64,000 nt of DNA from Methanolapillus ohkumae (GCF_032594355.1 NZ_CP131061.1:1798001-1862000); one strand, 5' to 3'; positions 1-13,662 are shown, counted from the first letter of the stretch. Notes: generated by a model not told the origin, from the sequence alone. Translations and numbers: made by a program.

Positions 1-2
1 TT

Positions 3-752
3 GAATCTTCGAATCCGGATATTTTAATTAAAACCGGCCCGCAGGAAGCCGGAAGTTTGCCAACCGGACAAACCACCTCCAGCCCGCTCCGGTACACGAT
101 TGATGTCGGAAAAGACGTTCCGGCAGGCGAATATAACATGACTTTAAATGTCACCTACAAACATCTTCGGAATGTGATTTACAGCGCCGACTCCGCAACA
201 TACGGAAACGGTGTCCGGAATTTAAACGCTTCTTACTGGTACAACGAAAATGTGACACAATTGGTCCCGGTGAAAATCATCGTAAAAGCTGCGACCAACT
301 TTGAAATTACAGAAGTTGACAGTGGACTTGGAACAAACGGAACTTTAAAAATCACCTACAAAAACGCCGGCGAAGAGCCTGCCAAAGATGCGTTTGTCCG
401 CCTCAGCACCACAACTCCGTTTAGTACAACCGACGACCAATCCTATTTGGGAACCGTCAACCCGGGAGAGTCTGCCGTCGCGACATTTAAAATCAGCGTG
501 GATGACGACACCGTCATCTATGACAAACTGTACGCAATCAATAGCGAAATTTTGTACAACGACAACTATGGCCATCAACAAATCACTGATTCTTTGAAAA
601 TTGAAGTGCAAGTGCCTCAAAAAGAAGGATTGTCAACGACCATGATTATCGTCATTGCCGCAATCGCCATTTTAATCATTGCCGGCGCCGCATTCTATTA
701 CTTTAACTACTACAAAAAAGGTAAAAAACTGAGCCTGAAAAAAGCGAACTAA
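3..752 (+). CDS. S-layer-like (COG1361-type) surface protein, C-terminal part
   Basis: The frame is open from the first bases of the window, so this is the C-terminal ~250 residues of a longer protein; a TTG at 57 is in frame but is unlikely to be the start. The visible part is beta-rich with repeated adhesion-like modules (VPAGEYNMTLNVTY, then TLKITYKNAGEEPAKDAF) as in archaeal COG1361 S-layer-like proteins. It ends in one membrane anchor (TMIIVIAAIAILIIAGAAF) and a short Lys-rich tail, so the bulk should lie outside the cell. It ends in TAA and is followed by T-rich DNA and a dispersed intergenic element. Family call is by composition and architecture; ligand and role are unknown. Confidence 0.75.
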   Translation, partial: ESSNPDILIKTGPQEAGSLPTGQTTSSPLRYTIDVGKDVPAGEYNMTLNVTYKHLRNVIYSADSATYGNGVRNLNASYWYNENVTQLVPVKIIVKAATNFEITEVDSGLGTNGTLKITYKNAGEEPAKDAFVRLSTTTPFSTTDDQSYLGTVNPGESAVATFKISVDDDTVIYDKLYAINSEILYNDNYGHQQITDSLKIEVQVPQKEGLSTTMIIVIAAIAILIIAGAAFYYFNYYKKGKKLSLKKAN

Positions 753-824
753 CCTCGCTTTTTTCTTCTTTATTTTTTATTTCTTATTCTTATTTTCATT
801 TTTTTCTCTTCGTTTGATTGTTTT

Positions 825-893
825 GGCACGGCCACCGCGCATTATAGCAACACATTTTTGAAAATTTTTACAAAAACAGCGATTCATTTTCTA
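825..893 (+). repeat. Dispersed intergenic element, copy A
   Basis: GC-rich head (GGCACGGCCACCGCGCATTA) followed by TAGCAACA and an A/T run. It matches other copies of the same element in the window and lies about 70 bases downstream of a plus-strand gene after a T-rich tract. Confidence 0.55.
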
Positions 894-917
894 TTTGATT
901 TTTGTTTGATTTTGCCT

Positions 918-1015
918 GATTTTTGTTTTTGGGTTTGATTTTTGAGTTTGGTTTTTGGGTTTGGTTTTTGGGTTTGGTTTTTGGGTTTGGTTTTGGGGTT
1001 TGGTTTTTGTTTGAT
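918..1015 (+). repeat. Short tandem repeat, unit about 13 bp
   Basis: About five copies of a unit close to TTTTTGGGTTTGG. The 340-base gap between 753 and 1092 otherwise holds only T-rich DNA and element copy A. Confidence 0.7.
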
Positions 1016-1092
1016 TTCTGATTTTTAAGAGGTTTTATATCTTTGTTTTATCTTTTGGTTCTATAATTATTCATTTCATTTTGTGATAATTT

Positions 1093-2133
1093 ATGACGCT
1101 CAATCAGGAAGTATTAGAAATTCGCAACCGTCAGCGAATTAAATTCAAACCGATGGATGAACCGGCTGCCTGCTGGCTTGGAACCGATAACATCCGCGGT
1201 GAAATATTAGATGTTTTGACGGTGATTTTTCAAACATCCGGCTGCTATTGGGGAAAAAACGGCGGCTGTACCATGTGCGGATATGTCTATGACAGCGCTG
1301 CAAAACCGCCATCGGAAGACGAAATCTCGGCCCAGCTGGAAACGGCGCTTTTGCGGGCATCCGACAAAGACAAGTTTATGGTTAAAATTTTCACATCGGG
1401 CAGCTTCTTAGATGTCCGAGAAATCAGTCGCGAACTTCGGAGTAAAATTCTGTCCCGGCTTTCCCAAGACGACCGAATTGTTGCGGTTTTGGCGGAAACC
1501 CGACCCGAATTTGTCAACCAAACCGCAATTGATGACTGTTTGGACGCGATGAACAATAAGCCGCTGGAATTTGCGTACGGGCTTGAAACGTCTTCCGACA
1601 AAATCCGAAAAGAGTCGATTAATAAAGGTTTTTCGTTCAATGATTTTAAAAAGGCCTGTGTTTTGTCCAAAGAAAACGGAATTTATTCCAAAGCCTATCT
1701 CATGCTCAAACCCCCGTTTTTATCGGAAAAAGAAGCGATGGAAGACATTCAAAAAAGCATCGACGATGCGGCACCCTATGTGGAAACAATTTCCATCAAC
1801 CTGTGCAACGTCCAAAACGGAACGTTTGTTGAAAAAATGTGGGAAAATAAAGAATTTCGGCCGCCGTGGCTTTGGAGCATGGTGGAGATTTTAAAAACCG
1901 CAAAGGAAAAGCATCCTAAAACATATTTGATGTCCGACCCGGTCGGCGCCGGCTCAAAAAGAGGCCCACGGAATTGTAAAAATTGCAGTTATGATGTTGC
2001 TGACCGGATTCGTGAATTTTCAAAAACCCAAGATGTCCGTATTTTGGAAAAATGCGATTGTGACTGCCGTCTTTTATGGGAAAAGGAATTGCTTTTGGAT
2101 GGCTTGACATTCGGATCACCGATCCGGGATTGA
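1093..2133 (+). CDS. raSEA: Archaeosine biosynthesis radical SAM protein RaSEA
   Basis: 346 residues. The N-terminal third carries the iron-sulfur cysteines of a radical SAM enzyme in the arrangement C-x7-C-x2-C (GCYWGKNGGCTMCGY), followed by a TIM-barrel-like body and a Cys-rich C-terminus (CKNCSYD, KCDCDCR). This matches RaSEA, which acts with ArcS to convert preQ0-lysine at tRNA position 15 into archaeosine. It lies 33 bases upstream of a SAM-dependent methyltransferase gene on the same strand, suggesting co-transcription of two RNA-modification genes. Length is normal for the family. ArcS and TGT are not in the window. Confidence 0.88.
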   Translation: MTLNQEVLEIRNRQRIKFKPMDEPAACWLGTDNIRGEILDVLTVIFQTSGCYWGKNGGCTMCGYVYDSAAKPPSEDEISAQLETALLRASDKDKFMVKIFTSGSFLDVREISRELRSKILSRLSQDDRIVAVLAETRPEFVNQTAIDDCLDAMNNKPLEFAYGLETSSDKIRKESINKGFSFNDFKKACVLSKENGIYSKAYLMLKPPFLSEKEAMEDIQKSIDDAAPYVETISINLCNVQNGTFVEKMWENKEFRPPWLWSMVEILKTAKEKHPKTYLMSDPVGAGSKRGPRNCKNCSYDVADRIREFSKTQDVRILEKCDCDCRLLWEKELLLDGLTFGSPIRD

Positions 2134-2166
2134 AATGAAATTGAAAAAAAATCTTTGGTAAAAATT

Positions 2167-3216
2167 ATGTCTCAAAAAAAAATATTTGAAAAAAAAATGT
2201 CTTCCGATAACGATGGTATTCGGTTCGCGACGCCCGAGCCGGTGGCCCGGTATCGCGCCGCGCGCTTAAAATGCGGAAATATTGCCGACATCAGCTGCGG
2301 AATCGGCGGACAAACCATCTATTTTGCGATGCAGTGCCGGCATGTGTATGCGGTAGAAATTGATCCGGTCAAATTAGAATATGCCCGCGAAAACTGCAAA
2401 AAGCACAACTTGACCAACGTTACATTCATTTGCGGAGATGCTCTGGATCCGGAAGTTATCCGCCAGATTCCGCCGGTAGATATTGTATTTTCCGACCCGG
2501 CCCGGCCGCCGGAAGAAGAAACCCGAAAAATGACAGGCCTTTGTCCGCAGATTCCGGATGTTATGACGGCCTATGCGCAAAAATGTCAAAATTTTGCATT
2601 TGAAGCGCCGCCGCAAATGCCACCCGAGCGGATTTTGGCAGACGGCTTGGACTGTGAAATGGAATATCTGTCTTTAAACGGCCAACTCAACCGGCTGACA
2701 CTCTATTTTGGAAATATTAAAAGACATAAGCGTGTTGCGGTTTCTTTGCCGTCGGGAAATGCCATGGTTGACGCGCCGGTGGATTTGCCGCCGATTGTGG
2801 AAACAAACAAGTTGATGCTTTTTGCGTATGAGCCGGATCCGTCAATTGTTGCCGCCGGTCTCTTAAATGAATTGACGGACGATTTAATTAAAATTACAGG
2901 TCCGGTTCGCTTAATTCATGTGGACAAAAAAAGAATATTGTTGACATCGGATTTGTTGACAATTCACCCCATGGTGAAAAACAATTACATCGCCCTTCGA
3001 ACCATGCCGGCCAAAACCAATGAAGATTTGGAAAAAATCCGGGAATTCTTAGAAAAAAGCAATGTCGGAAAAGTGGTCATTCGGGGAAATGTCGACCCAA
3101 AAGAGTACTGGAATTTTAGAAATTCGCTGGAAAGCGGGCTTTTCGGAACCAAAAAAGTGCATTTGTATTTGAACGGTGAAAACGCCATGATTTGCGAACT
3201 TATCTACGACGAATAA
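2167..3216 (+). CDS. Class I SAM-dependent methyltransferase with THUMP-like C-terminus
   Basis: About 349 residues from the ATG at 2167; a TTG at 2155 is in frame but less likely. SAM-binding motif I reads DISCGIGGQT, motif II is YAVEIDP, and the catalytic motif is SDPARPP, the DPAR form seen in methyltransferases with a THUMP-like C-terminal domain. Residues after ~190 form the probable RNA-binding part. The substrate is probably an RNA base; which one cannot be told from sequence. It follows raSEA closely, so a tRNA-modification role is plausible (inference). A long-range terminator hairpin follows. Confidence 0.75.
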   Translation: MSQKKIFEKKMSSDNDGIRFATPEPVARYRAARLKCGNIADISCGIGGQTIYFAMQCRHVYAVEIDPVKLEYARENCKKHNLTNVTFICGDALDPEVIRQIPPVDIVFSDPARPPEEETRKMTGLCPQIPDVMTAYAQKCQNFAFEAPPQMPPERILADGLDCEMEYLSLNGQLNRLTLYFGNIKRHKRVAVSLPSGNAMVDAPVDLPPIVETNKLMLFAYEPDPSIVAAGLLNELTDDLIKITGPVRLIHVDKKRILLTSDLLTIHPMVKNNYIALRTMPAKTNEDLEKIREFLEKSNVGKVVIRGNVDPKEYWNFRNSLESGLFGTKKVHLYLNGENAMICELIYDE

Positions 3217-3240
3217 AAGCGAAAGAAAAAGAGAATTGGA

Positions 3241-3316
3241 AAAAGCCGGAACGGATAAAAAATACGGAGATTATTCGTCGAGCCGGTTCTTATTTTTATT
3301 CGTTCCGGCTTTTTTC
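3241..3316 (+). terminator. Long-range hairpin plus T-tract after the methyltransferase gene
   Basis: AAAAGCCGGAACG at 3241-3253 is complementary to CGTTCCGGCTTTT at 3301-3313, followed by a T-rich tract. It sits 25 bases after the stop codon. Confidence 0.65.
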
Positions 3317-3352
3317 TTTTTTTACTTTATTTTTTCTTATTTGTTGATTTTT

Positions 3353-3530
3353 TATTGTTTATTTTTTGTATGTTTCTTAATTGTTTTTTTTGTTGATATT
3401 TCTATTGTTGATTTTTTTGTATGTTTCTTAATTGTTTTTTTTGTTGATTTTTCTATTGTTGATTTTTTTGTATGTTTCTTAATTGTTTTTTTTTGTTGAT
3501 ATTTCTTTGTTGGTTTTCTTGTTTTTATTT
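3353..3530 (+). repeat. 51-bp tandem repeat, about three copies
   Basis: Units start near 3368, 3419 and 3470 (GTATGTTTCTTAATTG followed by T-rich sequence with TTGTTGAT), an exact period of 51 bases. The gap 3217-3823 holds this, the terminator, one degenerate element copy and a promoter. Confidence 0.8.
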
Positions 3531-3545
3531 TTCTTAATTGTTTTC

Positions 3546-3602
3546 GGGGCCGCACATGCCAGAATTATCATACACGTTTTTTAAAAATAACATGATCCGA
3601 TA
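3546..3602 (+). repeat. Dispersed intergenic element, degenerate copy K
   Basis: GGGGCCGCACATGCC, then a TACACG and T/A run, resembling the other intergenic elements but more diverged. Confidence 0.3.
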
Positions 3603-3720
3603 CCGAATTTTAATATTTTTGAATTAACCATTTTCATTGTTTTTATTTTTATCAAATTAATTTTTATTGATTTTTGTTGAATTCTTTTTTTCAACATATT
3701 TTTAAACTTATTTTTGATAC

Positions 3721-3755
3721 AAATATATAAATAGTTTTGAAAATATATAAATAGG
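3721..3755 (+). promoter_or_regulatory. Duplicated archaeal TATA box
   Basis: AATATATAAATAG occurs twice about 20 bases apart, 70-100 bases upstream of the matrixin gene. Either could direct transcription; the duplication could give two start sites. Confidence 0.5.
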
Positions 3756-3823
3756 TGAATGTTATTAAAAGTAATAACTTCACCATAACATAATTCGGAT
3801 AAAAACGGATCAGAAGGCGAAAA

Positions 3824-4624
3824 ATGATGATGAAACCGATCTTTATGTGTTTTGCTGTTCTTTTGACAATAACGACAATTTCTCAAGCCGCTGCATATCA
3901 AGCCATGGACTGGAAGTGGGAAGATCCAAATGTGACGCTCACCTATGTTACCGAGGGAGAAGGTGCGCTTCCGACCAACTGGGTCGACGCACTTGATGCC
4001 GCCCAAAAAACATGGAATAATGCGGATTCGAGTCTTCAATTTTCAAGCGGCTCGAATGGAAACAATGTTTATTATACGCAAATGCCGGCCGGTTATGCCG
4101 GAAAAATCGGACTTGTTTGGATTTCCATGCCCCCCAATCCTTCCAATTCAAATATTACGTCTCCGGAATATAATTCATCGGATGTTCCGCTTCGTTTTAA
4201 GTATGTTGAGATTATTTTTAACAGCAACATTACTAATTGGACAACAAACGGAAGCCGGAGAGGGCCGGATGTTCAGGGTGTTGCGACTCATGAGTTGGGT
4301 CATGTTTTGGGTCTTGATCACAACATTCAGGTTGATGCATCCAAAACCATCATGATTCCCAGCGGCTCAAATACCACCGCCCTTCGGGCGTTAAAAGAAG
4401 ATGATTTGATCGGACTTCACGCACTTTATCCCAACTTGAATCGGTCGGCTGGCATGACAACTATTGCTGGGACATACTCGGAAGACATAACCAAAAACAT
4501 AACGGAGAGTCCCCACCCCGATGTGAAAAATAATACAAACCAAACGGACCCGCTCAATGAAAATCACTCCATAATAGATCACGTGATTTTGTACATAAAA
4601 ACCATAATTGAGGGTTTTCTTTAA
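3824..4624 (+). CDS. Secreted matrixin-family zinc metalloprotease
   Basis: 266 residues. An N-terminal signal peptide (hydrophobic stretch ending near SQAAAYQ) is followed by a matrixin-like domain. The zinc site HELGHVLGLDH fits HExxHxxGxxH, with a downstream Met-containing segment (KTIMIPSG) that fits the Met-turn. The C-terminal ~60 residues are Asn/Thr-rich with several N-glycosylation sequons and end in a weakly hydrophobic stretch. It likely degrades extracellular protein, or processes surface proteins such as those encoded elsewhere in the window (inference). The start is the first of three ATGs after AAGGCG. Confidence 0.85.
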   Translation: MMMKPIFMCFAVLLTITTISQAAAYQAMDWKWEDPNVTLTYVTEGEGALPTNWVDALDAAQKTWNNADSSLQFSSGSNGNNVYYTQMPAGYAGKIGLVWISMPPNPSNSNITSPEYNSSDVPLRFKYVEIIFNSNITNWTTNGSRRGPDVQGVATHELGHVLGLDHNIQVDASKTIMIPSGSNTTALRALKEDDLIGLHALYPNLNRSAGMTTIAGTYSEDITKNITESPHPDVKNNTNQTDPLNENHSIIDHVILYIKTIIEGFL

Positions 4625-4774
4625 TTATTTTTGCCGATTTTTTAAAAATATAATTTTTTAAAAATAATAATTATTTGTAATTAATAGAAGATATTAAATA
4701 AGATAAATATTTTAAAGAATATATGCCGGAAGAATCTAGATTAAATAAATCCAGATAAATCTGCATCGGATAAT

Positions 4775-4950
4775 TCTGCATAAATTTATTCATAAATGTA
4801 TTCATAGATTTATTCACAGATTTATTCAATAGATTTATTCACAGATTTATCAATAGATTTATTCAATAGATTTATTCACAGATTTATCAATAGATTTATT
4901 CAATAGATTTATTCATAGATTTATTCAATAGATTTATTCATAGATTTATT
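4775..4950 (+). repeat. AT-rich tandem repeats, unit near ATAGATTTATTCA
   Basis: About a dozen imperfect 13-base units fill the gap 4625-4992 between two secreted-protein genes. Nothing else was seen in this gap. Confidence 0.75.
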
Positions 4951-4992
4951 TTTTAGTTCATTATCAATAAATCAATCATTTTAGGCGATGGG

Positions 4993-5769
4993 ATGAAGAA
5001 AAAAAGTATTGTCAAACTGGGAATTATTGCCGCCTTGTTTGTTTTATTTATGTTTTTAGCGGCAGGATCCGTTGCTGTCAAAACTTTTGACAAGGCCTGT
5101 GCCCCTCATGAAATTATATTTGAACCGACTCAAAGACGTTCTTTAACGGACGCGGAAATAAATCAATATAAGGAAAGCTGGAACCATTTGAGTTCCAAGG
5201 ATTCATTTTGGACTTTCACCGAGCCGGATATTCATGGAATGGACGCCAATATGTCAATTTCCGAATGCAAAGACATCGCCGATATTGTGATTGTTGGAAC
5301 GGTAAAAGAAGTATATCCGAGCCGATGGAATACCGCCGACGGAAAACCGCCAAACAGAACGTCGATTGTGGATGGATATATTGTGACAGAGGCAACCGTC
5401 ACCGTAGATTATTATCTCAAAGATAGTCCAGACCTTTTTGAGAAATATAACATGAGTTATGACGAAATTTTGATTGATTATTATGGCGGAACTGTCGGAG
5501 ACCGATACATGGCCGGAGACAGTAGTTACAATTTCGTAGAGGGAGAAAAGGTTCTTTTGTTTTTACAATTGAATGAAACGGAAGAAATGACGCCAAAAGA
5601 TGTGGCTTCTCACTTTGAACCGTTTGGTCCGGCGTTGACTTACCGGGTAATTGGCGATGAACTTGTCCGGGGACCCCCCTACAACACCACCGAAAACTTC
5701 GGTTTGTTTGTTGCGGAAATGCAAAATGAACATGTTTCCGTCTGGAGCCGGATTATTAACGGGTTTTAA
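4993..5769 (+). CDS. Membrane-anchored or secreted protein of unknown function
   Basis: 258 residues. Residues ~7-29 form an uncleaved anchor or signal peptide (IIAALFVLFMFLAAGSVAV). The remainder is extracytoplasmic, with a segment ADIVIVGTVKEVYPSRW followed by beta-rich sequence ending near EGEKVLLFLQL. I do not recognise a named family. The region from IVIVGTV to VLLFLQL resembles the layout of small OB-like secreted proteins, but this is not firm. It stands alone between repeat-rich gaps. Confidence 0.7.
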   Translation: MKKKSIVKLGIIAALFVLFMFLAAGSVAVKTFDKACAPHEIIFEPTQRRSLTDAEINQYKESWNHLSSKDSFWTFTEPDIHGMDANMSISECKDIADIVIVGTVKEVYPSRWNTADGKPPNRTSIVDGYIVTEATVTVDYYLKDSPDLFEKYNMSYDEILIDYYGGTVGDRYMAGDSSYNFVEGEKVLLFLQLNETEEMTPKDVASHFEPFGPALTYRVIGDELVRGPPYNTTENFGLFVAEMQNEHVSVWSRIINGF

Positions 5770-5841
5770 AACAGCCGATTGACTTTTATTTTTTATTTAT
5801 TTCAATTATTATTCTCGTCTTCTATTTATTTTCTAGTATTA

Positions 5842-5912
5842 ATGCTGCCACCGTGCACGTATTAATTCGACAATTTTTTAGAAGATTTCAAAAAATGGTG
5901 GATTGATTTTTA
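5842..5912 (+). repeat. Dispersed intergenic element, copy B
   Basis: TGCTGCCACCGTGCACGTAT then CGACAATTTTTTAGAA. It lies about 70 bases downstream of a plus-strand gene. Confidence 0.45.
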
Positions 5913-6063
5913 ATAAAAAATTTACCCGGCATGTTTTATTTTTCAGGTTTTGATTTTTAATCAAATACGAAACGCATCTGATTAAAAATCAAGAGGTTGC
6001 CTGAATAAAAATTAAAAAAAAGAGTTGAATCAACTGCAAAAAATTTATTTTTTAAAAGCCGGG

Positions 6064-7086
6064 TTAAAGCCCGGAATAATATTCATCCCGCGCCGAAACA
6101 AATGCTTTTAAATTTCCAAGAGGCGTCCTGGGTGCGATTCCGCATCCCGGAGATAAAATCCGGGCGCCATCTTTGAGGCATTGTTTTGTTTCTTTTCGGA
6201 TGACATCGGGCGTTTCTAAAAGTAAAGTTCGCGCGGGAGAGACATTTCCGATGAGGCAAATTTTTTCGCCAATTATTCGAGAGGCTTCTGCCATATTTGT
6301 TTTTTCTTCAATGCTGACGGCCATAAAACCGGAATTCCCCAACGGCTCTAAAATGGATGTTGCATTGCCGCACATATGCAAGAGAGAGGGACCGTTCATT
6401 TGAGAGGTCATTTTTTTGTAAATCGGGACGACCACAGATTCGAATAGCGGAGGTGGGAATAAATCCGGACCCGCTTCCGAGTCGACCACCAATACGGCAT
6501 CTACGCCGGCATCATAAAGAAGGTTAATGTAATCCAAGCTTGCTTTTGTGCAAAAGTTCATGAGTTCTAAAAACAAATCCGGCTCCAAGAGACTCCACAT
6601 CAAATAATTATTCACGCCGCAAAGACAAGATGAAAGAGCGGCCGGGCCAAGAACGCCGGCAATAATTGGAACATTTTCCGCCGAGTCGCCGAGTTGTTTT
6701 TGAATGGCGGTGGTTGCGTCCATAATCACGGAGATTCCTTGGTTTTTAGATAAATCCTCTAAAAGACTCAATTGTGAAATATCTTGGATGTCTTTGACCG
6801 GAAAATCCAATTGATGCGGCTGAGAATCCAGGGTTCCGGTTGAAATTTCACATCCGTAAGCTTCGGGAAGTTCAAACATGCTGAATGGGTAGCGGACGGC
6901 TTCAAGTCCGGCAAATTTATGTGCCGCAATTGCCAATGTGGCCATCTTTTCCGAGTCGTAATGTGCATCCGGCCAAAATGCCCCGGAAAGATGCATTAAA
7001 TCGACTGTTCCGGTTTGTGTAACAGAACAGACGGGAACTTTGTCGACTTTTTCTCTCTTTAGGGAACGAATAAAGCGCTCTTTCAT
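6064..7086 (-). CDS. MtaA/MtbA-family methylcobamide:CoM methyltransferase, divergent paralogue
   Basis: 340 residues from the ATG at 7086, where similarity to the family begins; an in-frame upstream extension is AT-rich and unlikely to be coding. The uroporphyrinogen-decarboxylase-like fold carries the zinc ligands His237-x-Cys239 (LHMCGN) and Cys315 (SPGCGIAP), as in MtaA and MtbA. These enzymes move a methyl group from a corrinoid protein to coenzyme M. It is clearly more diverged than the mtaA at 42501, especially at residues 85-165, so its corrinoid partner may differ (MtbA- or MtsA-like role is possible). No corrinoid protein gene is adjacent. Confidence 0.85.
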   Translation of the reverse strand: MKERFIRSLKREKVDKVPVCSVTQTGTVDLMHLSGAFWPDAHYDSEKMATLAIAAHKFAGLEAVRYPFSMFELPEAYGCEISTGTLDSQPHQLDFPVKDIQDISQLSLLEDLSKNQGISVIMDATTAIQKQLGDSAENVPIIAGVLGPAALSSCLCGVNNYLMWSLLEPDLFLELMNFCTKASLDYINLLYDAGVDAVLVVDSEAGPDLFPPPLFESVVVPIYKKMTSQMNGPSLLHMCGNATSILEPLGNSGFMAVSIEEKTNMAEASRIIGEKICLIGNVSPARTLLLETPDVIRKETKQCLKDGARILSPGCGIAPRTPLGNLKAFVSARDEYYSGL

Positions 7087-7262
7087 GGTTAAATCCAAAC
7101 TATCACCTTGAAAAATTAAAAATATTATTGTAAATCTTAATTCAAATGCATATACTGCTTTTCCTTTACAAATCTTTCTCTGACTTTTTACAAACAGTTC
7201 CACACTTTTTAAATATTCACACTTTTAATTTTCTGTGGCCCTCAATTCATAATGAATCTCCA

Positions 7263-7291
7263 CCATTTCAGACGCCATGCGTCTGAAATGG
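7263..7291. other. Perfect 13-bp inverted repeat with 3-base loop
   Basis: CCATTTCAGACGC / GCGTCTGAAATGG around CAT. It lies between the end of the rRNA operon and the MtaA paralogue start; it could be a backup terminator or an operator. The rest of 7087-7642 shows nothing beyond a T-rich (minus-strand) run just after 5S. Confidence 0.6.
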
Positions 7292-7642
7292 CGTTATGCT
7301 TTGTGTAAAAATAAGATTGATAGAAAGAGTTCATCCCAAACACTTGCACATAGCCTAAGAATTAAAAAATGCCCCCGTTTTCGCATATGAATCAAAAAAT
7401 TAAAAAATGAATCCATGTGAACTGGAAAAATGCCCAAGAATTTCTTCCTGAAAAAGTCCTTTCAAAAACGGACCGATCCCCTTCCCGGCGCCGCCCGTCC
7501 GGACGAATAAGCACAAAAAAAGAGAAACGGAAAAATCTCAGAAATCAGAGAAAAATAGAGAGAGGAAATTTATTGATAAAAAATAGAAGAGAAAGCATTC
7601 ATTGATAAAAAAATGAAAAAGTTGAATTAAAGATAAAGAAAG

Positions 7643-7769
7643 GCCTTTGGCAGCGATCAGTATTTCCCGAAGGCTCGCACACTTCAGTACAGTAAAGAAC
7701 GCCGGCGGGCTTATCTTCTGTGTTCGGTATGGGTACAGGAGTTTCCCCGCCGCTATGGCCGCCAAAGAC
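7643..7769 (-). rRNA. 5S ribosomal RNA
   Basis: The reverse complement contains the 5S core (GAACACAGAAGATAAGCCCG) and complementary ends (TTTGGCGGCC and GCTGCCAAAG). It is last in the operon after 23S. Ends are estimated to within a few bases. Confidence 0.92.
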
Positions 7770-7920
7770 CTCGCTTTAAGTGGAATGGATTAATGAATAA
7801 AACGGATTTAAACGTTTTGGCATGAATGTCATGTATTTGGATTGAAACTATTATTTTTCGGGAACTATTTTTATTTTTAATTGCCTTGGTCATATTTTCA
7901 GATATCGCCTGAAAAACTCG

Positions 7921-10850
<2,930 letters not shown>

Positions 10851-11236
10851 CGACTTTTTCAGTAGGCGTCTGATATAACCAAGTTTAATTCTTTAAAACA
10901 AAACCATCACAAATTTTAAAATTTGGTCAGAATTTTATTCAAAGATTTTTCCCGGACAATTTCTCTCATTTTTTGTCAGCATTGAACAAAAAGGGCTCTC
11001 AAATTTATTTTAAAAAATCAAAGAACCACGAAAAATTGTCGTTTATGTCTCAATCCTTTACATGACTTCACGCGAAAAGCAATTGGCTTTTGTGCCTTTC
11101 ATCCGTCCTTCCCCCGCGAAATTTCACGGGGTGCATTTTAACTTTATCAGAGGAATCGAACCTCTAAAACCGAATTTTTAATTTTAAGAAACATAGGTCA
11201 TGTTTTTTAAAACATATTTTAAAACGGTTTTTCCTT

Positions 11237-11365
11237 TTTTGGAATTTTATTTCCGATTCATTATTTTGGAATTTTATTTCCGATTCATTATTTTGGAATT
11301 TTATTTCCGATTCATTATTTTGGAATTTTATTTCCGATTTATTATTTTGGAATTTTATTTCCGGT
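11237..11365 (-). repeat. 27-bp tandem repeat in the 16S-23S spacer
   Basis: Nearly five copies of a 27-base unit (TTTTGGAATTTTATTTCC followed by GATTCATTA) lie between tRNA-Ala and 23S, inside the rRNA transcript. Each unit includes the short inverted repeat GGAA/TTCC. Confidence 0.9.
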
Positions 11366-11380
11366 TTTAACCCGAAAAAA

Positions 11381-11453
11381 TGGACTTGCGGGGATTTGAA
11401 CCCCGGGCCTCACCCATGCGAAGGGTGCAATCTTCCAGCTGATCTACAAGCCC
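11381..11453 (-). tRNA. tRNA-Ala (anticodon CGC)
   Basis: A full cloverleaf folds: acceptor GGGCTTG/CAAGTCC, D stem GATC/GATT, anticodon stem CACCC/GGGTG with loop TTCGCAT, T stem CGGGG/CCCCG, discriminator A, no encoded CCA. It lies in the 16S-23S spacer as is usual in euryarchaea. Confidence 0.95.
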
Positions 11454-11580
11454 CTGTTGATTTTTGCGGGCTTTTGACCCATTTTTGGGGGGCTTAGACC
11501 CGCTTTTTTTCGAGTAATTGGAGTAATTTTATTTTTTGTGACCTGATGTTTTTTCGGCATCTGACGGTGTTTTTGTTCTT

Positions 11581-13054
<1,474 letters not shown>

Positions 13055-13487
13055 ATTACGGCAATCAATTTATTTTGCCTGCACAAGCTTTTATTTTAAT
13101 TTTAGTTTTTGGGAAAAACAAAACGAAATTGGTCAAGAGAAAACAACCAAAAACAAGTTGAGCTTTTTTGCTGTCATTTTGTCAAATACTTTCTCAAGCG
13201 GTTGCTTGAAATCAAATTTTTCAAAATGCAAAAAACTCCCTTCTTTTTAAGATTTGCATTCACTTGCAGTACACATTTTGTTGATGTTTTTCGATTTCAC
13301 ACTTTTCGCGTGGTTAAGAATTTTATTTTCAAAAACCACCGTCAGAGTTTACCGAAACATCAGGTCACATATCAGTCACGGAAAAAACTCCGGACCTCAT
13401 TATTAATTGGATAATTGTTATTTCCATGCTTTGCGATTTTGCTTCGCAAAATCTCGCAACGCAAGAGATACTTCAAAGAGCTTTGTG

Positions 13488-13497
13488 ATATTTAAAG
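13488..13497 (-). promoter_or_regulatory. Candidate rRNA operon TATA box
   Basis: On the minus strand CCTTTAAATATC, preceded by AAAA (BRE-like), about 430 bases upstream of 16S. The gap 13055-13696 shows no gene; it holds the rRNA leader and this promoter. Confidence 0.4.
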
Positions 13498-13662
13498 GTT
13501 TTCACCCAAGATCTAATGAAGGAAATAAATCGTAAAGATCATTGAAATTTTTCGCAATTTTTCGCAAATTTCTGACATGATCTATTTTATTTCAAAACTT
13601 CAAACTAAGATTTATGTTTCATCAAACCCGTAATTTGAAGGGATTCTCAAAAGATACCGAAA

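Noticed and set aside
3236..3555. Open frames on both strands within the T-rich repeats
   Set aside because: They are produced by the 51-bp repeat (Phe/Val/Ile-rich on one strand, Lys/Thr-rich on the other); no start signals.
7417..7605. 62-codon Arg/Lys-rich frame between the MtaA paralogue and 5S
   Set aside because: Repetitive A/G-rich spacer downstream of the rRNA operon; no RBS or family.
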